A program made the translations under genes and the position numbers. Positions 29,447 to 38,076 of a DNA stretch of 64,000 nucleotides are shown one piece after another (position 1 is the first letter of the stretch; each line of letters begins with the position of its first letter). Below the pieces are notes generated by a model. The model had not been told where the DNA came from. It saw only the letters and a list, made by a program, of their open reading frames with translations, and made no database searches. Origin of the DNA: Sphingomonadales bacterium (GTDB lineage Bacteria; Pseudomonadota; Alphaproteobacteria; Sphingomonadales; Sphingomonadaceae); contig JAIXWO010000026.1 in the NCBI GenBank assembly GCA_027491235.1, positions 186,001 to 250,000 of the forward strand, given 5' to 3'.

Positions 29447-30211
29447 TTAAATTCGACGGAAGAGCACCGCTGCGCCCCATCCGAGCATTAGGGAAAGGGC
29501 AACAGCCGCCAATCCATAAATGACCGGGTGGTTGACGGCACTTTCCGCAACAAAGCGTTCAAAGCCGGACTTGCCGATTTCAACATCTTTGCTGGCGGCG
29601 GCCAGCACCTTTCCTTTTTGGATGAGGAAGGTCTCAGCCGTGTAGCTTCCCACCGGAACACGCGCCGGGATGTAGAGGCGGGCTCGGTAAAGAACGCCAT
29701 CTGAAATCTCAACGGTGCCGGGAGCCTCCGCATAGAGAGCGTTCCGGAGACGGAGGTCGATCAACCCGTTTTCGAAGCGCCGCTGAACGTCGGGCGTTTC
29801 GCCGCTGGCAGGGGAGAGTTGCAGATTGTTGATGCCAAGCTCGTAAATGGCGGCTGTCCGCTCATCGACCAGCTGTTTCAAAGGCTTTGAACTGGCGATG
29901 GCGTAATAGGCCGGAGCGGACCGGAACCGTGCCGATTCTGCGTTGACCCAGATAAGTCCACCCAGCTTTTGCTTCTCCCGCACGATCATCGATTGTGATG
30001 GCCCACGTAACACCACGACGATATCGGCATCCTCGGAAGGGACGCGTCCGCCCGGGTAGAGAATTGCGCCAAAGAGCAGGAGTTCTGCCCCGGTAAAACT
30101 GTAGACGATGTCGATCTTGCGCTGCGAAACATCGGGAACGAGCACTGGGTTGGACGCGGCCAGCGACAACAACGCCAAGGGGATCAGAGCGAGGCGCTTC
30201 AGCCAGTTCAT
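29447..30211 (-). CDS. TIGR02186-family membrane-anchored protein
   Basis: A 254-aa envelope protein with an N-terminal signal sequence (hydrophobic core ending LAASNP), a ~200-residue extracytoplasmic domain, and one C-terminal membrane segment followed by FRRI. I recognise the family as TIGR02186, which in alphaproteobacteria often sits beside a TauE/SafE transporter. It overlaps that gene by ATGA at 30208-30211 here too. The pair suggests an accessory role for the exporter. No enzymatic motif is visible. Confidence 0.82.
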   Translation of the reverse strand: MNWLKRLALIPLALLSLAASNPVLVPDVSQRKIDIVYSFTGAELLLFGAILYPGGRVPSEDADIVVVLRGPSQSMIVREKQKLGGLIWVNAESARFRSAPAYYAIASSKPLKQLVDERTAAIYELGINNLQLSPASGETPDVQRRFENGLIDLRLRNALYAEAPGTVEISDGVLYRARLYIPARVPVGSYTAETFLIQKGKVLAAASKDVEIGKSGFERFVAESAVNHPVIYGLAAVALSLMLGWGAAVLFRRI

Positions 30212-31122
30212 GACAGGTAAACCGTATAGATTTCCGCCGGACGCCAGCCCAAATCAAGCGCAAGCCAAATGGCGAGTAACAGAATGATGGCCGAAAGGCC
30301 GAGGCGGAGCCAGTCCGGTGGCAGCTTGGAGGCAAGCCGTGTGCCCAGCTGTGCCCCGATGACGCTGCCGATCAGGAGCAATCCGGCTAGGACGATATCG
30401 ACGGCATGCGTGGTGACCGAGTGCACCATTGTTGTGATCGCTGTGACGAACAGGATTTGAAAAAGCGACGTGCCGACGACCACTCTGGTCGACATACCGA
30501 GCAAATAGATCATGGCCGGAACAAGGATGAATCCTCCGCCTACGCCCAGTAGGACCGTTAGAATGCCGACCAGAAAGCCAAGGGCAAGCGGCGCAAGCGG
30601 TGAGATGTAGAGGCCCGATGCGTAAAACCGCCACCGCATGGGTAAATTGGCCACCACCGGGTGGTGGCGGCGTTTGCGCGCTGTGACAGGGACGCCAGTC
30701 CGCTTTGCGTTGATGGCGGCCCATGCATCGCGGGCCATCATGGATCCGATCACGCCCAACAGCAGAACATAGAGAATGGCAATGATCGTATCCATCTGCC
30801 CGGCGCTCTCTAACAGCGCAAAAATGCCCGCACCGCTGACCGCGCCAGCCATGCCGCCGACGACCAGCACAAGACCCATCTGCCAATCGACCCCGGCTCT
30901 CTGCCAATGCGCGAGCACGCCGGAGACGCTGGCACCCGTGACTTGCGTCGTGGCAGAAGCTGCAGCAACGGTCGGCGGTATTCCGTAAAGGATGAGCAGT
31001 GGTGTTGTCAGAAAGCCGCCACCAACACCGAACATACCCGACAATATGCCGACCGCGCCGCCAAGCAGCACGACCAACAGCGCGTTCACGGACATGTTGG
31101 CAATCGGCAGGTAGATGTCCAT
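30208..31122 (-). CDS. TauE/SafE-family sulfite or organosulfonate exporter
   Basis: A 304-aa polytopic membrane protein with two related halves, each carrying a glycine-rich loop near its first helix: GMFGVGGGFLTTPLL in the N-terminal half and LGVGGGFILVPAMIYL in the C-terminal half. This is the TauE/SafE (DUF81) signature. Family members export sulfite, sulfoacetate or similar anions; the exact substrate is not shown. It is first in a two-gene unit with the TIGR02186 protein. Confidence 0.87.
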   Translation of the reverse strand: MDIYLPIANMSVNALLVVLLGGAVGILSGMFGVGGGFLTTPLLILYGIPPTVAAASATTQVTGASVSGVLAHWQRAGVDWQMGLVLVVGGMAGAVSGAGIFALLESAGQMDTIIAILYVLLLGVIGSMMARDAWAAINAKRTGVPVTARKRRHHPVVANLPMRWRFYASGLYISPLAPLALGFLVGILTVLLGVGGGFILVPAMIYLLGMSTRVVVGTSLFQILFVTAITTMVHSVTTHAVDIVLAGLLLIGSVIGAQLGTRLASKLPPDWLRLGLSAIILLLAIWLALDLGWRPAEIYTVYLS

Positions 31123-31169
31123 TTCGCCAACGGTCCTAGCCTCTGTTTCGCCGGACCGAAAGCGTTCTC

Positions 31170-32213
31170 TCAGAAATCCTTTGCCACACCAATCGCAATG
31201 CCGGAGCCGGGGCGGGCATCACCGGCAACACGCACGCGCCAGTCTAGCGACAGGCGCATGTTGAGGGCCGGCGGCCCGATCATTGTTGTGGCGCTGGGCC
31301 CGACATCCAGCCGCTTGAAGCCGGGCTGTATGCCGCCCCAAAGGCCTATGCCAATCGCATGGCGGCTCTCAAAGGACCTACGCACGGTCGCTCCGCCATC
31401 GGCAAACGGCAATGGGTGATCCAAACCGACTATTCCTGCCTGCGCATAGACATCCGTCCGCCATGCACTGCCTGGCTTTTGAAAAGTGCTGCCGCCAGCT
31501 ATGAATAGAGATGTCGCATCCTTAACCTGTGCATCGCCGCGCAGCCGCTGTTCTGCGATGAGTTCGACGGGGATGTTTTGAAACGGGCGCAAACTGATGC
31601 CCGGCGCGACCTCATAAGCTGCCATCTGCGCAAGCGGAGCATAAGCCCGCAGGGAGAGGCGCAGGCGATCCTTTATGGCGAACGGTAGGAGCAGTCGCGC
31701 GCCCACTTGGCTGCCCCCCAATTGGCCTCCGGCGCCCAAAGGCTGGCCTGCAGCGTCAGGGCGCCAGACGATCCAAGCGGCGCCGTTTAAGATTTGTTGT
31801 GGCGTTCGGCGAGGTGGCAATATGGCTATGCTGGGCCGCTCGTCCCCTGCTTCGTCCGTTTTGGCAGCATGGCCTGCGGCATCGGCCGGCAGAATGCGGA
31901 ATGAGGGTTGCGGCAAGACCGTCTCGCGAACGACACGTTTCAAGGGGACGGTTGCCATGGCGTTCCGTTTGGAAGATGGGCGCTCCGGCGCGTTTGATGG
32001 CCGGGGATGGGCTTCGGCTGAGGCCATCCTCAATGCCTTGGCTGTATCATTCGGGATGTCCGAATTCATCGCCGATGATACTAGTTTGGGGGGGCGTTGC
32101 GCAGGCTGCGCCTTCATGTAATCGCTGAAGTAAATCACCGACGCGCGGCCCATGCCCCAAAGGACGACGACCAACCCAAGCGCCTCAATGGATCGCGCGC
32201 GGCGAATGTTCAA
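31170..32213 (-). CDS. Membrane-anchored protein with barrel-like C-terminus (NfrA-C-like)
   Basis: I start it at the TTG at 32213, which overlaps the stop of the upstream glycosyltransferase gene (TTGA at 32210-32213). The longer open frame to 32585 reads through that gene and is not credible. The 347-aa product has a hydrophobic segment at residues ~10-28, a basic Pro/Ala-rich linker to ~135, then ~200 residues of alternating strands ending in a terminal Phe, as in outer-membrane beta-barrels. The region GGQLGGSQVGARL resembles the C-terminal domain of NfrA, the partner of the NfrB glycosyltransferase. Recognition is moderate; an anchored barrel is odd. Confidence 0.65.
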   Translation of the reverse strand: MNIRRARSIEALGLVVVLWGMGRASVIYFSDYMKAQPAQRPPKLVSSAMNSDIPNDTAKALRMASAEAHPRPSNAPERPSSKRNAMATVPLKRVVRETVLPQPSFRILPADAAGHAAKTDEAGDERPSIAILPPRRTPQQILNGAAWIVWRPDAAGQPLGAGGQLGGSQVGARLLLPFAIKDRLRLSLRAYAPLAQMAAYEVAPGISLRPFQNIPVELIAEQRLRGDAQVKDATSLFIAGGSTFQKPGSAWRTDVYAQAGIVGLDHPLPFADGGATVRRSFESRHAIGIGLWGGIQPGFKRLDVGPSATTMIGPPALNMRLSLDWRVRVAGDARPGSGIAIGVAKDF

Positions 32214-33574
32214 CGAGCTGGCCCTTGGGGAAAGCTGTGTTCGGTCTTGTCCCAATAGACCTGCCCCGTTTTCAGCATGCGGAGGTAGGTTGATACAGCG
32301 CGGCGCGCGGCCATCATGGCAATGATGTTCGAGGTGATCATCCGCGGGATGCAGATCAGCCCTTCCTTCCAGCCATAGTGCCGTGTGACGCAACTTGCCC
32401 GAACGGCCAGACGCCACAGAAGCAGGCCACCATTTAAGGCCAATAAAGTGCTGAGAGCGTATCCGAGAGGCCGTTGGCCCCCAGAGAAGGCGAGCAGCAG
32501 GGCGGTCAACACCAAGGCGCCATAGCCGCAAAGAAGCAGCATCGCGGCGAGAGGCGCACGGCGGTCCCGCAGGCGCATCCAGCATTCGAAGATGTTACCC
32601 CGCCAACCCACGCGATCCCACCCAGCAAGGGCAATGCCAATTGTCCATCGGGTCTTCTGACGAACGGCTGCGGGCAGTGTCGCAGGAAAATGCGCCTGCG
32701 TTGCAACGATCCGCCCGTTCGAGTCTGCGATCCTTACAAATGCGCTGGTCAGTCCTAATTCTCCCAAACGCAGGCCCAGTTCATAGTCCTCCGTCAAACT
32801 GTCTTCCGCAAAGGGGAGGCCACCACGGCTTGCGGCAATGTCTGCAAGTGCCGACCGTCGGATCGAGCACCCGACACCTGCCGAAGGAAGAGCTGCTCCG
32901 ATGGCCTCACGGACCACCATGTCGCGGTTATGGGCTTCTGCGAACTCGTCGAGATAATGCCCGCTGACCCAACGCGACCCCGGTTGCCGCAGGGGCAGGA
33001 CCGGGATCTGGATAAGGGAGAACCGTTCTCCCAATGCGGCGTGAACCCGCAACTCGTCGGGGTGAACGAGGTCTTCTGCATCGTGGAGAAGGACGGCCTC
33101 AAAGCGGGTTCCAGACCGCTCTTCATCGTCCACCATTGCACGGTAGAGGACATTGAGACATCCGGCCTTTGTCGTTGGGCCATGGGTGGCACCAATGACC
33201 AGCCTGATCTTTGGATCTTGAAAAGAGGAGGCTGCGGCAATGGTCGCACCGTCATTTGCATAGCAGCCGACATAAAGGCGATAGCCCACATTCCCCCATT
33301 GCGAGACGCAGTGTTGTAGCATGGCGCAAATGACGGCCTCTTCTCTCCAAGCTGGAATGAAGACTGCGATGTCGCCTGAGGTGCGCGACGGCGGGAGGGC
33401 TGCCGCCGTCGCGCGCGGGTGGACCGAATAGACCGTCAACCGCCGCCAGATCCTGCGCACTATCCAAACGACGTCTACAAGAAGGTCATCGATCCCCCCG
33501 ATGGCAAAGCCGATTGCCGAAAACAGGAGCAGTTCATCGCGAAGAGATGAAGCGAGCCAAGTCAGGTCGGCCAC
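32210..33574 (-). CDS. NfrB-like processive family-2 glycosyltransferase
   Basis: A 454-aa inner-membrane glycosyltransferase. An N-terminal membrane segment (13-35) is followed by a GT2 catalytic domain: AND at 106-108, the metal site DAED at 165-168, TED at 261-263 and QKTRW (Q..RW) at 306-310. Two or three membrane segments follow. The D, TED and QxxRW set marks processive synthases of the cellulose/NfrB type. E. coli NfrB makes a surface glycan that phage N4 uses as receptor. This protein ends soon after the membrane part and lacks the C-terminal MshEN-type region of E. coli NfrB. It uses a GTG start 11 bp after the acyltransferase gene. Confidence 0.82.
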   Translation of the reverse strand: MADLTWLASSLRDELLLFSAIGFAIGGIDDLLVDVVWIVRRIWRRLTVYSVHPRATAAALPPSRTSGDIAVFIPAWREEAVICAMLQHCVSQWGNVGYRLYVGCYANDGATIAAASSFQDPKIRLVIGATHGPTTKAGCLNVLYRAMVDDEERSGTRFEAVLLHDAEDLVHPDELRVHAALGERFSLIQIPVLPLRQPGSRWVSGHYLDEFAEAHNRDMVVREAIGAALPSAGVGCSIRRSALADIAASRGGLPFAEDSLTEDYELGLRLGELGLTSAFVRIADSNGRIVATQAHFPATLPAAVRQKTRWTIGIALAGWDRVGWRGNIFECWMRLRDRRAPLAAMLLLCGYGALVLTALLLAFSGGQRPLGYALSTLLALNGGLLLWRLAVRASCVTRHYGWKEGLICIPRMITSNIIAMMAARRAVSTYLRMLKTGQVYWDKTEHSFPQGPAR

Positions 33575-33585
33575 ATCTTTACCGA

Positions 33586-34809
33586 TCAGGCAAGGATGGC
33601 CGCTTTTTTGACAGTGCGGGTCCGCTGCTCAAGCAACTGCTGCCGCAGACTGTTGTCCGCTGTCGGTGTCGCCTCAAACGGCCCTGGCCGGTCCCACGCC
33701 CCTTCGGGGCGCAGGATGTGCATCGGATCTGACGCGAGCGAGATCACATCATTGGCGGGCGCGAGATCGAGCCGCATTTCCACATATTTGACATTGGCAA
33801 AGGCGATCGGTGGACGGTCTTCAATCGGGCGGAAACCAAAGACCTGCCAAAAGCGTTGCAGGTCAAGCCGGCTATGCCCGTACAGGGTGCGATATCCCTT
33901 CTTCCGGCAATGCTCGACGGCGGCCCTTACGAGTTGATAGGCGAGGCGGCTGTTGCGATATTCCGCGCGAACCGCCAGCCGTTCAATCTTTGCGAACTCG
34001 CCGAAAAAGCGTGCGCGGATGCACCCTGCGGCGTCACCATCCACCTTCCCGAGCCAATGTGTTGAACAGAAGTCGTTGCCGTCAAACTCTTCGGAATAGA
34101 GGCAGAATTGCTCGGCAATATAGGTGGCGGAGCGAACCGAGAAGACCTGAAAGATCTCTTCGATGGACCGGGCAACCGTCACTTCACATTTGGCCTTCGG
34201 GGTCGGCTCCAGTTTTTCGGGCAGCACGACCAGAAGGTCGCTGCCGCAGTTCGGGTAGATGCTTTGCGCGTCAATGAAGCCGGACGTTTGCTGCAAGCGC
34301 CTGGAATGGGCGCTGACCGCTTTAGAAAAGACTGGAACCGGCGTCTTTAGGAAGGGCTCCAGCGCATCGGCAAAGGCGGTGAGCATCCGTCCGAAACTTC
34401 CGGGCATGTAAATCAGCCAGACATAGATCGCGGATGGCTGCTCGCCTGGGGCCGCGATCCAAGCTGTATCGGGTGCCGCGCTGTTGAAGAGACCGTTGAT
34501 GATGGCATCGGTGCCCTCAGCGTTTAGCGGCAAAAGCGCGACGATGCCGCGGTCTTCGCGCGCGGCACCCGGCTGGCTTGATATCCGGACGCTGTCCGGG
34601 TTGGCGGCGATGATCCCCCGGATGATGCTGTTTTCCGCGAGCATCATGGAGCAGCGTGCAACCGACAACATCTCATCCAGTTCATCCACGCTGGGCCGAT
34701 AAAGGCTAAATTTCTGACGGTCGGAACGTTCCAAGCATTTCCAGATTTTTGAGGAGAAGCCGAGGCGACGCACACCTGAGCGGTTTGACGCGGTCAGTTC
34801 CTGTAACAT
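33586..34809 (-). CDS. GNAT-type acyltransferase, probably tandem, first gene of the glycan module
   Basis: A 407-aa protein. The C-terminal half (about 210-345) has GNAT features: DAAGCIRARFF as the central strands, FAKIERLAVRAEYRN as the cofactor strand, and FWQVFGFRPI. In the acetyl-CoA loop, where Q/R-x-x-G-x-G/A is usual, the sequence is RNSRLA, so the glycine is an Arg. The N-terminal half (about 85-195) has a similar hydrophobic pattern and may be a second, degenerate GNAT copy. The ATG at 34809 has AGGGGAG upstream. With the glycosyltransferase downstream, a role in acylating a sugar or precursor is likely but unproven. Confidence 0.65.
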   Translation of the reverse strand: MLQELTASNRSGVRRLGFSSKIWKCLERSDRQKFSLYRPSVDELDEMLSVARCSMMLAENSIIRGIIAANPDSVRISSQPGAAREDRGIVALLPLNAEGTDAIINGLFNSAAPDTAWIAAPGEQPSAIYVWLIYMPGSFGRMLTAFADALEPFLKTPVPVFSKAVSAHSRRLQQTSGFIDAQSIYPNCGSDLLVVLPEKLEPTPKAKCEVTVARSIEEIFQVFSVRSATYIAEQFCLYSEEFDGNDFCSTHWLGKVDGDAAGCIRARFFGEFAKIERLAVRAEYRNSRLAYQLVRAAVEHCRKKGYRTLYGHSRLDLQRFWQVFGFRPIEDRPPIAFANVKYVEMRLDLAPANDVISLASDPMHILRPEGAWDRPGPFEATPTADNSLRQQLLEQRTRTVKKAAILA

Positions 34810-34843
34810 TTGTATTCTCCCCTAACTGGCGTAGAAATCACGC
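34810..34843. promoter_or_regulatory. 34-bp divergent start region between acyltransferase and LysR genes
   Basis: Two genes begin divergently only 34 bp apart, so their promoters must overlap each other and the coding starts. This layout is classic for a LysR regulator controlling its divergent neighbour. Only the AGGGGAG ribosome site of the acyltransferase gene is clear; the LysR side shows a weak one. No -35/-10 pair can be assigned with confidence. Confidence 0.5.
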
Positions 34844-35926
34844 ATGGTTTCCGACGCGGTGACTTTATCTGGGGTAGGGGAGGACGAGGTCCTCCAATTA
34901 TCTGCACGGGGTGTTCATCCTGATGAACACCGCAAACTCATAGACTTGCTGGACAAAGTTAACTGGAACGATCTCGACATTCTGCGCCGCGCGGCTGATC
35001 AATCGAGCCTGAGGCGGGCCGCTCAAGTACTCGGAATGTCGGTCAATACGGTCAGATCGCGCCTAAACCGACTCGAGAAATCGTTAGAGACGGTTCTTTT
35101 TGCACGTTCCCGTGACGGTCTGAAGATTACAGCTGAGGGGCAGACGGTTCTGCGCGTCGCCAAAGACATGCGGATGTTGAGCGTTGGGCTCCCGCTTGCG
35201 CGCGGCAATCATGTGCTGGTCCAAGATGGCGAAGTTCGCATTTGTGCGTCCGAAGGGGTTGGGACGTTCTGGCTCACCCCTCGGCTTCCGGAACTGAAGG
35301 CGCGCTTGCCGGATCATGTGGTGGCGCTGGACAGCCTTTCGGACCAAAATCTCGTCTCTCCGGGCGAGCATGATGTGGCGGTCGGGTTTCAAAAGCCGCC
35401 CGATCTTGAGGCCATTTGTTCAAAGCTGGCCACGATCCACATCATGCCGTTTGCGTCGGACCAGTATCTGCGTCAGCACGGTGTGCCGCAGACAATTGAT
35501 GATCTGCATGGACATCAGTTTATCCAGCAGGACTCACCTGGAACCAATGGAGATGCGGTTAATCTCTTCCTCACGCAGGAACTGGCGCGGAAGATCATTG
35601 CGATCCGGGTTAGTTCAAGCTTCTCCCATTATTGGGCCGTGGCCAACGGCGTCGGTATCGGCGCCTTGCCGACCTATGCACGCGCAATTACTCGGCGTGT
35701 GCGTCCACTCGACCTGCCGATCCGCCTGCGCTTTGAACTGTGGTTGTCTTACCGTCGCGAAGCCCGTCATTCCCAGCCTGTCCAGCAGGTCGTCCAATGG
35801 CTTCGGGACAGCTTCGATGGGAGCCGCTATCCTTGGTTCGCTGAACATTTCGTCCATCCCGACGAATTTACAGATTTAAACGGCAGCACAGGGGTGGTGT
35901 CCATGTTCGACCATCTCATGGACTGA
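34844..35926 (+). CDS. LysR-family transcriptional regulator, upstream of nhaA
   Basis: A 360-aa LTTR, longer than the usual ~300 owing to about 40 extra N-terminal residues. The winged helix starts near residue 39 (NWNDLDILRRAADQSSLRRA, then GMSVNTVRSRLNRLEKSL). The effector domain follows (VRICASEGVGTFWLTPRL). It ends 13 bp before nhaA in the same direction and starts 34 bp from the divergent acyltransferase gene. In E. coli the LysR protein NhaR sits by nhaA and also activates an exopolysaccharide operon, so a similar double role is a reasonable inference. The start at 34844 has no strong ribosome site and could be wrong. Confidence 0.85.
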   Translation: MVSDAVTLSGVGEDEVLQLSARGVHPDEHRKLIDLLDKVNWNDLDILRRAADQSSLRRAAQVLGMSVNTVRSRLNRLEKSLETVLFARSRDGLKITAEGQTVLRVAKDMRMLSVGLPLARGNHVLVQDGEVRICASEGVGTFWLTPRLPELKARLPDHVVALDSLSDQNLVSPGEHDVAVGFQKPPDLEAICSKLATIHIMPFASDQYLRQHGVPQTIDDLHGHQFIQQDSPGTNGDAVNLFLTQELARKIIAIRVSSSFSHYWAVANGVGIGALPTYARAITRRVRPLDLPIRLRFELWLSYRREARHSQPVQQVVQWLRDSFDGSRYPWFAEHFVHPDEFTDLNGSTGVVSMFDHLMD

Positions 35927-35939
35927 TAAACGCCGCTGC

Positions 35940-37112
35940 ATGAGAGATTCGAGCACCCGTCCAAAATCCGCTTTGCGTGCGTTTCTAGAAAGCGGGGCGG
36001 CCGGAGGTGTGGTCCTGATGATGGCGGCCGCTGCGGCGTTGATCGTTGCGAACACGGGCTGGTCGGGCGTCTATTTTGCGGGACTGCAGGCAAAGTTGGG
36101 GCCGATGTCGGTCCTTCATTGGATCAATGACGGCCTGATGGCGCTGTTCTTCTTGCAGGTCGGGCTGGAGATAAAGCGCGAATTTGTTGACGGGCATTTG
36201 AGCAACTGGGGGGATCGTGCCCTCCCTATGATCGCGGCTGCTGCAGGGATGGTCATCCCGGCACTCGTTTTCCTCGCTATCGCCGGAGGACGACCTGAGC
36301 TTCACCGCGGTTGGGCGATTCCGGCGGCAACAGATATCGCCTTTGCCATGGGCGTCATTTCGCTTTTGGGCCGCCGCGTCCCGGCCTCTTTGAAGCTGCT
36401 GCTGGCAACTGTCGCGATTGTTGATGATATGGGTGCCGTCGCCATCATTGCCGTGGGGTATACAGATGCCATTTCGGGGGGCTGGCTGCTGGCTTCCGCT
36501 GCCATCATGGCCGCGATGTTCCTCATTGGCCGAAGGCAGGTCACGTCCCTCTGGCCCTATTTGCTCGGTTTTGCTCTGCTCTGGTTCACCGTTCTTCAGT
36601 CCGGTGTGCACGCAACCATTGCGGGCGTGCTGGCGGCGGCGATGATCCCGGTGCGGGTCACGCCCGCTGCACCCGATGATCCCGCTTCGCCCCTTCATCG
36701 CCTAGAACATCTCCTCAACAAGCCGGTCGCCTTTCTCATTGTGCCGCTTTTCGGTTTCGCCAATGCAGGCGTGTCATTTGCGGAGGGCGTAAGTCGGGAT
36801 GAACTGACGCTGGCGATTGCAGCTGGCCTGTTCTTTGGGAAGCAACTCGGCATCTTTTCAGCCATCTGGCTGGCCGTCCGCTTTGGCCTCGCCGCGAAAC
36901 CCGCCGGTGCAAACTGGGCACAGATTTACGGGATGGCCCTGCTTTGCGGTATCGGTTTCACCATGAGCTTGTTTATCGGCGATCTCGCTTTTTCTGATCC
37001 CCTGCACGATAGCGGCCTGAAAATGGGCGTTTTGCTTGGGTCCGTCGCATCGGCCATTGCCGGAGCCATTGTGCTCAGCCTTTCCTCAGGCACAAAAAAA
37101 GGGGCAGCCTAA
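35940..37112 (+). CDS. nhaA: Na+/H+ antiporter NhaA
   Basis: Inner-membrane electrogenic antiporter that exports Na+ for H+ and controls pH and salt tolerance. The 390-aa protein has the family's 12-helix profile. The functional Asp residues are in ATDIAFAMG and VDDMGAVAII (the paired Asp equivalent to D163/D164 of E. coli). It lies 13 bp after the LysR gene. The stop codon is inside a bidirectional terminator. Confidence 0.95.
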   Translation: MRDSSTRPKSALRAFLESGAAGGVVLMMAAAAALIVANTGWSGVYFAGLQAKLGPMSVLHWINDGLMALFFLQVGLEIKREFVDGHLSNWGDRALPMIAAAAGMVIPALVFLAIAGGRPELHRGWAIPAATDIAFAMGVISLLGRRVPASLKLLLATVAIVDDMGAVAIIAVGYTDAISGGWLLASAAIMAAMFLIGRRQVTSLWPYLLGFALLWFTVLQSGVHATIAGVLAAAMIPVRVTPAAPDDPASPLHRLEHLLNKPVAFLIVPLFGFANAGVSFAEGVSRDELTLAIAAGLFFGKQLGIFSAIWLAVRFGLAAKPAGANWAQIYGMALLCGIGFTMSLFIGDLAFSDPLHDSGLKMGVLLGSVASAIAGAIVLSLSSGTKKGAA

Positions 37113-37127
37113 GCCGCCCCTTCTTTA
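37094..37127. terminator. Bidirectional rho-independent terminator between nhaA and etfA
   Basis: The stem GGGGC (37101-37105) pairs with GCCCC (37116-37120), with an inner GC/GC pair and a CTAA loop. Reading the minus strand, the stem is followed by seven U residues from the run of A at 37094-37100, which makes a strong stop for the etfBA transcript. Reading plus, TTCTTTA follows, giving a weaker stop for nhaA. The stem overlaps the nhaA stop codon. Confidence 0.75.
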
Positions 37128-37146
37128 GTTCGGTGTCCGTATCGAA

Positions 37147-38076
37147 TTAGATCTTTTCAACAAGCTCCGGCACGATCTTGAAGAGATCGCCGACAAGGCC
37201 GATGTCCGCGACCTGGAAGATAGGGGCGTCTTCGTCCTTGTTGATCGCGATGATCGTCTTGGAGTCTTTCATACCGGCAAGGTGCTGGATCGCACCGGAG
37301 ATGCCGACAGCGACGTAGACGTCCGGCGCCACGATCTTACCGGTCTGACCGACCTGATAGTCGTTGGGGACATAGCCTGCATCGACGGCAGCGCGCGAGG
37401 CACCGACGGCGGCGCTCAGCTTGTCTGCGAGCGGGAAGATGGTCGACTGGAAGGTGTCTGCATCCTTGAGCGCACGACCACCGGAGACGATGATCTTGGC
37501 CGAGGTCAGTTCCGGACGCTCCAGCTTCACGATTTCGGCGCCGACGAAGGACGAAATGCCTGCGTCGCCTGCACCTGAAACCGCTTCGACGGCGGCCGAG
37601 CCGCCTTCGGCTGCAGCCTTAGCAAAGGCCGTACCGCGCACGGTGATGACCTTCTTGGCATCAGACGACTGGACGGTTGCGATGGCGTTACCGGCATAGA
37701 TTGGACGCGTGAACGTGTCCGCACTTTCAACCGACAAGATGTCGCTGATCTGCATGACGTCGAGCAGCGCTGCAACGCGTGGCGCGATGTTCTTGCCGTG
37801 CGCCGTTGCCGGGAACAGCACAGCGTCATGGCTTGCCATCAGGCTCGCCACGAGCGGCGCGACGTTTTCAGCAAGCTGGTTGGCAAGCGTGGCGTCATTG
37901 GCGACGTGCACCTTGGCCACACCGGCGATCTTTGCAGCGGCCTGCGCAACGGCATCGCAGCCGTTTCCAGCGACGAGGACGTGCACTTCACCCAGCTGTG
38001 ATGCTGCGGTGACAACAGCGAGCGTAGCGTCCTTCAGCGACGCATTGTCGTGTTCAGCGTAAACGAGGACGCTCAT
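37147..38076 (-). CDS. etfA: Electron transfer flavoprotein alpha subunit
   Basis: FAD-binding large subunit of the ETF dimer, which takes electrons from acyl-CoA and other dehydrogenases and passes them to ETF:quinone oxidoreductase. The 309-aa protein has the C-terminal FAD domain with [10 protein letters not shown] and [12 protein letters not shown]. It overlaps etfB by ATGA at 38073-38076. The oxidoreductase gene is not in this window. The crotonase and dienoyl-CoA-reductase genes at 21.4-23.0 kb are plausible suppliers of electrons through this route. Confidence 0.96.
   Translation of the reverse strand: MSVLVYAEHDNASLKDATLAVVTAASQLGEVHVLVAGNGCDAVAQAAAKIAGVAKVHVANDATLANQLAENVAPLVASLMASHDAVLFPATAHGKNIAPRVAALLDVMQISDILSVESADTFTRPIYAGNAIATVQSSDAKKVITVRGTAFAKAAAEGGSAAVEAVSGAGDAGISSFVGAEIVKLERPELTSAKIIVSGGRALKDADTFQSTIFPLADKLSAAVGASRAAVDAGYVPNDYQVGQTGKIVAPDVYVAVGISGAIQHLAGMKDSKTIIAINKDEDAPIFQVADIGLVGDLFKIVPELVEKI

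Noticed and set aside
32214-32585. N-terminal extension of the barrel-like protein gene to 32585
   Set aside because: This stretch is inside the glycosyltransferase gene on the same strand in another frame; the TTG at 32213 overlapping its stop is a better start.
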